Below are positions 1 to 5,102 of a stretch of 5,102 nucleotides of DNA, one piece after another. Made by a program: the position numbers and the translations under genes. Positions within the stretch are counted from its first letter, which is position 1, and every line of letters starts with the position of its first letter. The notes below the pieces were generated by a model that ran no database searches, was not told the origin of the DNA, and worked only from the letters and a program-made list of their open reading frames with translations. This stretch comes from Candidatus Hydrogenedentota bacterium (GTDB taxonomy: Bacteria > Hydrogenedentota > Hydrogenedentia > Hydrogenedentales > SLHB01), in contig PWNM01000534.1 in NCBI GenBank assembly GCA_003557825.1, positions 1 to 5,102 of the forward strand, in the 5' to 3' direction.

Positions 1-761
1 AAGAAGAATTCGGATTTCGAACGGTCGAGGCGCGGGAGCGCACGGTTTACGAAAAGCGTCCTGAACACCGCGACGAATCGCTCATGCTCACAGGCGATCT
101 GAAGGTCATCGACGTGGAATGGGTCGTCCAATACCGGATCGAAAACCCGGATTGGTATCTCCATCGCGTCCGGGAACGGGAGAAGACTATCCGCGATATT
201 TCCGAGGCGGTGATGCGTCGCATCGTGGGCAATTCGTTGGGCTCGGATGTACTTACGGAAAAACGCGTGCAAGTGGCGCAAAAAGCCCGCGACGAAATCC
301 AAGACATCTTGGCTAGTTTCGACATGGGCGTACGCATTCAGACCCTGGAGTTGCAGGATGTGACGCCGCCGGAAACGGTGAAGCCGGCGTTTAACGAGGT
401 CAACGAAGCCGAACAGGAACGGGAACGGTTCATCAATGAAGCCGAAAAGCTCCGGAACCAAATCATTCCCCGAGCCCAGGGCGAAGCCCAACAGGTGATT
501 GAAGAGGCCGAAGCCTATCGTGCGACCCGTGTCAATGCGGCCCTGGGCGAAGCGGAACGGTTCACCGCTATTCTGACCGAATACCTGAATTCGCCGGAAG
601 TCACCCGACAACGTCTGTATATTGAGATGATTGACGACGTCTTGCCCAAGCTGGGGCATATCTACGTGGTCGAAGAGGATCAGACCCAGCCGATTCCGCT
701 GTTAAACCTGGGCGAGGGCATGCCGCCGTTTCGACCCATTCGGCAAGGAGAAGCACAATGA
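1..761 (+). CDS. hflK: HflK, SPFH-domain FtsH-modulator subunit (5' partial)
   Basis: Membrane-anchored SPFH/prohibitin-family protein. With HflC it forms the HflKC assembly that surrounds the FtsH protease and modulates degradation of membrane proteins (family knowledge). The frame is open from base 3, giving 252 visible residues before TGA 759-761; E. coli HflK has about 419, so the N-terminal Gly/Pro-rich part and membrane anchor lie upstream of the window. Visible residue 1 is GAA at base 3. The SPFH domain is recognisable from the first residues: a GFRT stretch at 4-7, the typical HflK motif ESLMLTGD at 25-32, then DVEWVVQYRI at 37-46. A PPETVKPAFNEV segment (122-133) leads into a Glu/Ala/Arg-rich coiled coil (about 131-190), followed by LYIEM (205-209) and a Pro-rich tail. 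The ATG at base 84 is internal (M28), not the start: the family's sequence continues upstream of it. The stop overlaps the hflC start by four bases, indicating translational coupling. Confidence 0.94.
   Translation, partial: EEFGFRTVEARERTVYEKRPEHRDESLMLTGDLKVIDVEWVVQYRIENPDWYLHRVREREKTIRDISEAVMRRIVGNSLGSDVLTEKRVQVAQKARDEIQDILASFDMGVRIQTLELQDVTPPETVKPAFNEVNEAEQERERFINEAEKLRNQIIPRAQGEAQQVIEEAEAYRATRVNAALGEAERFTAILTEYLNSPEVTRQRLYIEMIDDVLPKLGHIYVVEEDQTQPIPLLNLGEGMPPFRPIRQGEAQ
745..750 (+). promoter_or_regulatory. Ribosome binding site of hflC
   Basis: AAGGAG lies inside the last codons of hflK, seven bases before ATG 758. Its near-consensus sequence and ideal spacing fix the hflC start at 758, where ATGA carries both the hflC start and the hflK stop. 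Confidence 0.85.
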
Positions 762-1750
762 GCACTGAACAGAGCCGCAATACTCCAACGACTAGCAAAG
801 TATTAAGCATAGCCGTCGCCATCCTGGTCGCGCTGGGCATCATCGCTTTAATCAGCAGCGCCTACACCGTTGATGAGACCGAGCAGGCGATTGTAGTCCA
901 GTTTGGTCGTCCCGTGGGCGAACCGGTTATTGAACCTGGACTGCATTTCAAACTGCCCTTCATTCAGGAGGTGCGCCTTTTTGACAAACGATTGTTATCG
1001 TGGGATGGTGACCCCAACCAGATTCCCACCCGAGGCGAGCAGTTCATTTCGGTGGACACCACGGCCCGTTGGCGCATTGTGGAGCCGCTCACATTTTTGC
1101 AACGCGTTCACAACGAGCAAGGAGCCATTAACCGCTTGAACGATATTTTGGATTCGGTGGTGCGTGACCATATTTCGGCCACGGAGCTCTCCGAGATTGT
1201 CCGCTCCCATGATTGGGAGGTGACCGAGGCGGATCTACGGCGCGCTTTGGCCGCCGAAGAAGAAGAAGAGGAGCTTCTTCAGGAAGTCACCATGGGCCGC
1301 GAACAGTTGGTCGCATCGATACTCGAAACGGCCCAGGAACAGATGCATGCCTACGGTATCGAGCTGCAGGATATCCGCATCAAACGGGTGGATTATGTCG
1401 AAACCGTTCAGGAGCGGGTCTTCGAGCGCATGATAGCCGAACGCCAACGCATGGCCGAGGAGTTCCGCTCCGAAGGCGAAGGCCGCGCCGCAGAGATCGA
1501 AGGCGAGACCGAGCGCATGCTGGCCGAGATCATCTCGGAAGCCGAACGCCAAGCCGAGGTTACCCGCGGTAAGGCGGATGCCGAAGCGACCCGGATCTAT
1601 TACGAAGCATTTGGCGCCGATCCCGAGTTCTACGCCTTTTTCCGAACCCTGGAAAGCTACAGCGACTCATTGGGCGAAGATGTGACCCTTATCATCAGCT
1701 CGGACTCGGAATACTTCCGGTTTCTACGCGGCATCAACCCCGCGAACTAG
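758..1750 (+). CDS. hflC: HflC, SPFH-domain FtsH-modulator subunit
   Basis: Second subunit of the HflKC complex; it inserts in the inner membrane with its SPFH and coiled-coil parts on the far side and helps cage FtsH (family knowledge). The 330 residues match the usual length (E. coli HflC about 334), so the gene looks complete. A short polar N-terminus is followed by one membrane anchor at about residues 15-36. The SPFH domain then begins with TEQAIVVQFG (41-50) and contains GLHFKLPFIQEV (61-72), the DKRLLSWDG stretch (76-84), FISVDTTARWRI (96-107) and YGIELQDIRIKRVD (199-212). A long Glu/Arg/Ala-rich coiled coil covers about 214-280 and includes AERQRMAEEFRSEGEGRAAEIEG in two halves. The C-terminus carries the HflC hallmark DPEFYAFFRTLESY (288-301). 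Residues 167-172 are six consecutive Glu in a loop where HflC proteins commonly vary. The start at 758 is set by the AAGGAG at 745-750. The gene ends in two consecutive in-frame stops, TAG 1748-1750 and TAA 1751-1753. Confidence 0.96.
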   Translation: MSTEQSRNTPTTSKVLSIAVAILVALGIIALISSAYTVDETEQAIVVQFGRPVGEPVIEPGLHFKLPFIQEVRLFDKRLLSWDGDPNQIPTRGEQFISVDTTARWRIVEPLTFLQRVHNEQGAINRLNDILDSVVRDHISATELSEIVRSHDWEVTEADLRRALAAEEEEEELLQEVTMGREQLVASILETAQEQMHAYGIELQDIRIKRVDYVETVQERVFERMIAERQRMAEEFRSEGEGRAAEIEGETERMLAEIISEAERQAEVTRGKADAEATRIYYEAFGADPEFYAFFRTLESYSDSLGEDVTLIISSDSEYFRFLRGINPAN

Positions 1751-1751
1751 T

Positions 1752-1758
1752 AAAGGGG
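1752..1758 (+). promoter_or_regulatory. Ribosome binding site of the beta-helix gene
   Basis: AAAGGGG is nine bases before ATG 1768 and overlaps the second tandem stop of hflC. A second purine run (AAAAGG, 1761-1766) is only one base from the ATG and is too close to be the functional site. The short gap leaves no room for a separate promoter between hflC and this gene. Confidence 0.6.
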
Positions 1759-1767
1759 ACAAAAGGT

Positions 1768-1851
1768 ATGGAATGGACACCTTATGGGGTCACCAAACTG
1801 CTTATGGCAGCACTGCTGCTGGGGCTACCATTTTCGGGAGAAGGCAACGCA
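1768..1851 (+). other. Signal-peptide coding segment of the beta-helix protein
   Basis: Residues 1-28. Lys10 is the only basic residue before a hydrophobic core at 11-22 (LLMAALLLGLPF), followed by a polar stretch ending in G-N-A at 26-28, which fits signal peptidase I cleavage after Ala28. There is no lipobox cysteine, so a lipoprotein is unlikely. The n-region is atypical in having Glu2, Trp3 and Pro5 and only one positive charge. Confidence 0.65.
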
Positions 1852-3579
1852 ATGACGCCTATGGAAAACAGCGCGCACTTTGTTGACGTGACCCGGTCCG
1901 ACGGCGTTTATGTGGCCGACCCTATCGAGGCGTCCGATGCGTTCGATGCCGCCTTGGCCCGCCGCAATTCAGAGCGAATCCATGCCATTCTCATGGGCGA
2001 ACGCCTCGGCGAACAGTGTCTAATCTACTTCCCTCCCGGCCAATACTACTTTGATGGAGCTGCCGGTGACTGGAAAGCCACGATGGAGACGACGGCCCGC
2101 AATCAGACCATCGCGGGGGCGGGGATGAACGCCACTCGCATCATGCAGGCCAATCGCGAGGTTGCGGCAACCATTCGGCTACGGCATGATCAAACCGCCG
2201 TTCGCGACCTGTTCATCGGCAGCACAGACACGAGCGCTGAGTTCCACCCCGAATGGGAAGACGAACCCTTGAAGACGGCCATCCACCTCGATGCGCCCGT
2301 CAGCGACGGCAGCAAATGGTGGACCAGCCCGCGAATCGAACGGGTGACCATCAATAGCTACGGGAACTCGATTCTGCAGGATCGGTTTTCACGGCCTTTT
2401 CAGGAAGGCATCCGAATTACGGGGTCGTGGCTTGACGTCTATGTTCGGCAGGTGTGGATGACCGACACCTTCACCGGCTTTTATGTGGACCAGGGCGCAG
2501 TGATGGCAGGGCCGGCGAAGATCCTCGAGGTCAACCATTACTCGACCCATTCCAGAGCGCGCAACTCCCGCGCCTGGACGACGTTCTTCAAAAGCGAGAC
2601 CAATTTCATGGAGCAGGTCGAGCTGATGGACTGCATGTTTATCGGCGCGCAGTTCGTCTACATGGACGGTCGCCCCAGAGAGCCGGAGGGGCCCCATACG
2701 CCCGTATACAACATGGTCATCAGCCGGAACTACATCAACGTTTTCGACGTAGGCCAAGCGCCCGAGGCCGAGGAGCCCGACGCACGCTGGTCAGGCCTCT
2801 ATTTCAACCTACCCCCCCAACGGCGCGATCAAAACCGATCCCAGTACTCACGGGACATTCGGTTCATCGACAACTCCTGCACCGGCCGGGCCCCTCGGGA
2901 CGGCGCCTTCTTCTATGTGGAGGGCATGTTACGTGGCCTTACTTTTTCCGGCAACGACATCTCATCCGCAGTGGCCGATCGCTGCATTATGATCCGGGCC
3001 ACGGAACGAATCGAGGAATCAGGGGTAAGCCCGGCCGATGACGTCGCCATTCGCGACGTGAAGATCACGAACAACTACTTCCGGAGCTACCGGAATCTCA
3101 TCACCGTCGGCAGTGGTCATGGCGATCCCATGCGCGAGGACGCTCCTCAAACGACGCGCGACCCATACTATGTAGGACGACTCGTTTTTGCGCACAACCA
3201 ATCCATGATGGAAGGCGGCTCCGAGGCCGTTCAACTAACAGCAGGATACTTCGACCAAGTGCGGCAACTGGTAATCGAAAGCAACACGCTGACGCCGACG
3301 CCGGGGATAAGCCTGGTCATCCGAGATAGCGAGGATGTCATCGTTCAGGGCAATGCGCTGACCGGTATGGGACCAAGCCGAGGCATCGACCTTTTCGATG
3401 TAACGAGCGCCTCTATTGCCCACAATACGCTGCGCGGTTTCGAGGACGGCATCACCGTCCGCGGCGGCAATCAGATTGTGCTCATGGGCAATATTGTCTC
3501 CGAATCCCAGCGCCCCATTACCGTGGATGATTCGATCCAGTCGGTGCAGCGCATCGGGAACATCCCAGAGGAGCATTAG
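1768..3579 (+). CDS. Exported right-handed parallel beta-helix protein (pectate-lyase-3-like fold)
   Basis: 603 residues; function not assigned. The N-terminus reads as a signal peptide, so the protein should act outside the cytoplasm. Residues about 45-125 follow the pattern of Pectate_lyase_3-type N-terminal domains: an alpha-helical SDAFDAALARRN (56-67), then LIYFPPGQYYFDG (85-97) and the turn TIAGAGMNATRI (114-125). From about residue 130 the chain is a run of short hydrophobic strands and turns. At least ten turns have an Asn at the same place (N321, 369, 396, 436, 477, 506, 529, 553, 575, 598), the asparagine ladder of right-handed parallel beta-helices. The last coils are 22-24 residues apart; earlier ones are interrupted by longer loops, including a Pro/Glu-rich one at 330-352. 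Proteins of this fold are often polysaccharide lyases, hydrolases or binding proteins; I see no catalytic motif that distinguishes these. There is no sorting tag or membrane anchor at the C-terminus. ATG 1768 is preferred because of the upstream AAAGGGG; the later M13 and M29 would destroy the signal peptide. The gene is 17 bases downstream of hflC and 11 bases upstream of the radical SAM gene, so it is probably co-transcribed with both. Confidence 0.85.
   Translation: MEWTPYGVTKLLMAALLLGLPFSGEGNAMTPMENSAHFVDVTRSDGVYVADPIEASDAFDAALARRNSERIHAILMGERLGEQCLIYFPPGQYYFDGAAGDWKATMETTARNQTIAGAGMNATRIMQANREVAATIRLRHDQTAVRDLFIGSTDTSAEFHPEWEDEPLKTAIHLDAPVSDGSKWWTSPRIERVTINSYGNSILQDRFSRPFQEGIRITGSWLDVYVRQVWMTDTFTGFYVDQGAVMAGPAKILEVNHYSTHSRARNSRAWTTFFKSETNFMEQVELMDCMFIGAQFVYMDGRPREPEGPHTPVYNMVISRNYINVFDVGQAPEAEEPDARWSGLYFNLPPQRRDQNRSQYSRDIRFIDNSCTGRAPRDGAFFYVEGMLRGLTFSGNDISSAVADRCIMIRATERIEESGVSPADDVAIRDVKITNNYFRSYRNLITVGSGHGDPMREDAPQTTRDPYYVGRLVFAHNQSMMEGGSEAVQLTAGYFDQVRQLVIESNTLTPTPGISLVIRDSEDVIVQGNALTGMGPSRGIDLFDVTSASIAHNTLRGFEDGITVRGGNQIVLMGNIVSESQRPITVDDSIQSVQRIGNIPEEH
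3274..3567 (+). repeat. Five regular beta-helix coils (asparagine-ladder protein repeat)
   Basis: Protein-level repeat at residues 503-600. The coils contain IESNTL, IVQGNAL, IAHNTL, LMGNIV and RIGNI, with ladder Asn at 506, 529, 553, 575 and 598, spaced 23, 24, 22 and 23 residues. One turn of a right-handed beta-helix usually takes about 20-25 residues, so each unit is one coil. The DNA itself is not obviously repeated; the periodicity is in the protein. The chain ends five residues after the last ladder Asn, so no C-terminal cap domain is present. Confidence 0.8.
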
Positions 3580-3590
3580 CGGGGCCGCCA

Positions 3591-5027
3591 ATGAGTCGAG
3601 CGTCTGTCCTTCTGGTTAACCCGAACACCATGAAGCCGCCCATCGCGCCGCTCGGACTCGAATACGTGGCCGACCGGTTGGCGCGGCAGGGGTATGACCC
3701 GATCCCTTGCGACTTGGCTTTTGCCGATGCGCCCGATAGCGCCTTGGCAGAAGCAATCGATGCTCACCGGCCCGCGGCCATCGCCGTGAGCGTACGAAAC
3801 ATCGACGACGCCTATTTTGCCAGCCAGGACTTTGTACTGGAACGAACCGCCGCAATCGTGCGCCGGTTGAAACATCTCACCGACGCGCCGGTTGTGCTGG
3901 GCGGCGTAGGCTTTGCCGTCGCTCCAAAGGAGGTGCTTGCCTTCACCGACGCTGACTGGGGACTTATCGGGGATAGCGCCGAGTTCTTCCCGCTCCTTCT
4001 CGACCGGCTGCTCGCAGGGCAAACGCCCGAACGCATACCCGGTGTCGTTCACCGAACTGACGACCGGATCACTGTAACGCCTGGGCAATCCGCGAACCTT
4101 ACAGCCTGGCCCACGCCTGAGCGTCGGTGGTTCGACAATCTACGGTACTTTGAAGAGGGCGGCCAAGCGGGAATCGAGACAAAGCGGGGATGCCCTGGCA
4201 CATGCGTGTACTGCGTGGAATCGGCCGCCACCAGTCTGGGGCTTCGACTACGAACGCCGGAATCGGTGGTTGCTGAGTTCCGCGCGCTACTCGACCAAGG
4301 CATCGACGCGATACACCTCTGCGATAGCGAATTTAACCTCCCCTACGATCACGCCGCGGCCGTGTGCGCAGCCTTGATTGCCGCCGGGCTCGGAAAGCGC
4401 ATTCGGTGGTATGTCTACGCTGCCCCCGCCCCCTTTGATGCGCAGCTGGCCCAAGCCATGGCTCGGGCGGGTTGCGTGGGCATCAACTTCGGCGTAGACC
4501 ACGCCGACGCTGGCATGCTGAAACGGCTGGGACGGACCCACACGGCCGATGATATCGCCTCCACCGTTCAAGCCTGTCGGGAGGCGGGCTTGGCCGTCAT
4601 GCTCGACATGCTCTTCGGCGGCCCGGGGGAAACGCGCGAATCCCTTGCCCGCGCAGTGGACGCCGTGCACACCATGGCGCCCGACCGCGTCGGCCTATCC
4701 TGCGGCGTGCGGGTATACCCGAATACGCAACTGGCCCATGCAGTTGCCGCAGCCGGCCCGCTCGGTAGCAACCCCCATCTCTGCGGAACCGTCGAGGGGA
4801 ACGACAACCTGTTGCGGCCCATCTTCTATGTGGATGCGGGACTGGAGGGCGACATTCACGACATCGTGTCCGATCTGGTTCGCGGCGACCCCAGGTTCCT
4901 CCATGCCAACCCAAACGAGATCGACGGCAACTACAACTATAACGACAACTCCACCCTATCCAACGCGATCCGCAATGGCGATCGTGGCGCCTACTGGGAT
5001 ATCCTGCGCACGGCACGAAGCGATTGA
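3591..5027 (+). CDS. B12-binding-domain-type radical SAM protein, substrate unknown
   Basis: 478-residue cytoplasmic iron-sulfur enzyme expected to cleave S-adenosylmethionine to a 5'-deoxyadenosyl radical or to do cobalamin-dependent chemistry; the substrate is not identifiable. The N-terminal part (about 4-145) is a Rossmann-like cobalamin-binding-type domain: VLLVNPN (6-12), PPIAPLGLEYVADRL (16-30), S67 and VVLGGVGF (101-108). The position of the usual DxHxxG motif reads D41-L-A43-F-A-D46, so the lower-ligand His is absent, as in several B12-type radical SAM families. The radical SAM core starts at TKRGCPGTCVYC, where C201, C205 and C208 form the CxxxCxxC cluster motif. It continues with DSEFN (245-249), AGCVGINFGVD (293-303), LFGGPGETRESL (341-352) and GVRVYPNT (372-379). 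The tail (about 400-478) carries RPIFYVD (409-415), an Asn/Tyr-rich NYNYNDN (447-453) and RGAYWDILR (465-473). ATG 3591 is used because the domain's first strand starts at residue 5; only a weak GGGG (3581-3584) precedes it, so translation may be coupled to the upstream gene 11 bases away. Confidence 0.92.
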   Translation: MSRASVLLVNPNTMKPPIAPLGLEYVADRLARQGYDPIPCDLAFADAPDSALAEAIDAHRPAAIAVSVRNIDDAYFASQDFVLERTAAIVRRLKHLTDAPVVLGGVGFAVAPKEVLAFTDADWGLIGDSAEFFPLLLDRLLAGQTPERIPGVVHRTDDRITVTPGQSANLTAWPTPERRWFDNLRYFEEGGQAGIETKRGCPGTCVYCVESAATSLGLRLRTPESVVAEFRALLDQGIDAIHLCDSEFNLPYDHAAAVCAALIAAGLGKRIRWYVYAAPAPFDAQLAQAMARAGCVGINFGVDHADAGMLKRLGRTHTADDIASTVQACREAGLAVMLDMLFGGPGETRESLARAVDAVHTMAPDRVGLSCGVRVYPNTQLAHAVAAAGPLGSNPHLCGTVEGNDNLLRPIFYVDAGLEGDIHDIVSDLVRGDPRFLHANPNEIDGNYNYNDNSTLSNAIRNGDRGAYWDILRTARSD

Positions 5028-5053
5028 GGGAATGCCCCTGGAAAGGCTATAGT
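5024..5053 (+). promoter_or_regulatory. Putative sigma70-type promoter for the next gene
   Basis: TTGAGG at 5024-5029 and TATAGT at 5048-5053 are separated by 18 bases and match the -35 and -10 consensus at 4/6 and 5/6 positions. The -35 hexamer overlaps the TGA of the radical SAM gene. Transcription would begin near 5060, leaving a leader of about 25 bases before ATG 5085. GC content drops here (24 of 62 bases in 5041-5102, versus 37 of 60 in 4981-5040), as expected for a promoter region. Two hexamers alone can occur by chance. Confidence 0.45.
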
Positions 5054-5075
5054 AATACAGCATGTAATAGGGTTG

Positions 5076-5083
5076 AAGGAAGG
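5076..5083 (+). promoter_or_regulatory. Ribosome binding site of the 3'-partial gene
   Basis: A purine run reading AAGGAAGG precedes ATG 5085. The first AAGGA (5076-5080) leaves four bases to the start; this is a strong site and the main reason for calling a gene here. Confidence 0.55.
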
Positions 5084-5084
5084 A

Positions 5085-5102
5085 ATGAACAATCTCGAAA
5101 GG
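5085..5102 (+). CDS. Start of an unidentified gene (3' partial, six codons)
   Basis: ATG 5085 opens a frame encoding M-N-N-L-E-R up to the window edge. It has a strong purine-rich ribosome binding site and a plausible promoter 30-60 bases upstream. The other nearby ATG (5062) is followed immediately by TAA and is not a start. Six residues give no clue to the product. Confidence 0.45.

Noticed and set aside
84..86. ATG at 84 as the start of hflK
   Set aside because: The 27 codons before it continue the SPFH sequence in the same frame (GFRT and the ES of ESLMLTGD), so the gene runs in from outside the window.
2454..3041. 195-codon + strand frame inside the beta-helix gene
   Set aside because: Arg/Pro/His-rich composition typical of a shifted reading of GC-rich DNA; the overlapping frame encodes the coherent beta-helix protein.
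3576..4088. 170-codon open frame on the - strand opposite the start of the radical SAM gene
   Set aside because: It lies entirely antisense to a gene with clear family motifs, has no recognisable domain, and long antisense frames are common opposite GC-rich coding DNA.
5027..5039. Possible terminator hairpin AGGG / CCCT after the radical SAM gene
   Set aside because: Only a four-base stem and no following T-run; not enough to call an intrinsic terminator.
4549..5052. 167-codon + strand frame overlapping the end of the radical SAM gene
   Set aside because: Its composition (Thr/Pro/Arg/Trp-rich, no domain) is that of a frame shadow, while the radical SAM frame stays meaningful to its own stop at 5027.
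5062..5067. ATG 5062 as the next gene's start
   Set aside because: It is followed at once by TAA.
1..5102. CRISPR arrays, tRNA or rRNA genes, insertion sequence ends, toxin-antitoxin or defence genes
   Set aside because: No direct or inverted DNA repeats, RNA gene signatures or transposase/nuclease motifs were seen; nearly all bases are in four co-oriented coding regions.

Overview
The window is a fully co-oriented, densely packed stretch of bacterial chromosome, all on the + strand. It holds the 3' two thirds of hflK, a complete hflC, a complete gene for an exported right-handed parallel beta-helix protein, a complete B12-binding-type radical SAM protein, and the first six codons of a probable further gene. 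Gaps are -4, 17, 11 and 57 bases, so the first four genes look like one transcription unit. The last gene appears to start from its own promoter.

Organism: protein-coding density is high, the coding DNA is visibly GC-rich, and Shine-Dalgarno sites are strong. HflKC points to a diderm or similarly organised bacterium. A secreted 'Pectate_lyase_3'-like beta-helix protein next to a B12-type radical SAM enzyme is a combination I associate with environmental Planctomycetota/Verrucomicrobiota/Hydrogenedentota-like or deltaproteobacterial genomes. That placement is an inference from gene content, not from a marker gene, and is weak.

Layout: 1-761 is HflK, an SPFH/prohibitin-type membrane protein whose N-terminus lies off the window. 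758-1750 is HflC, its partner, translationally coupled by an ATGA overlap. In well-studied bacteria the two form a large membrane assembly around the FtsH protease and modulate membrane-protein turnover. 1768-3579 encodes a 603-residue protein with a signal peptide and a regular asparagine ladder of beta-helix coils. 3591-5027 encodes a 478-residue protein with an N-terminal Rossmann-like cobalamin-binding-type domain that lacks the cobalamin-ligating histidine, a CxxxCxxC radical SAM domain, and a distinctive Asn/Tyr-rich C-terminal tail. 5028-5084 is an AT-richer intergenic stretch with a promoter-like pair of hexamers and a good ribosome binding site in front of ATG 5085.

How the genes might work together: hflK and hflC are an established functional pair. 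Nothing in the sequence shows that the beta-helix protein or the radical SAM protein works with them; shared strand and tight spacing support co-transcription only. I found no RNA genes, CRISPR, insertion sequences, origin or attachment sites. The most unusual content is the hflKC / beta-helix / radical SAM arrangement and the radical SAM protein itself, whose substrate I cannot assign.
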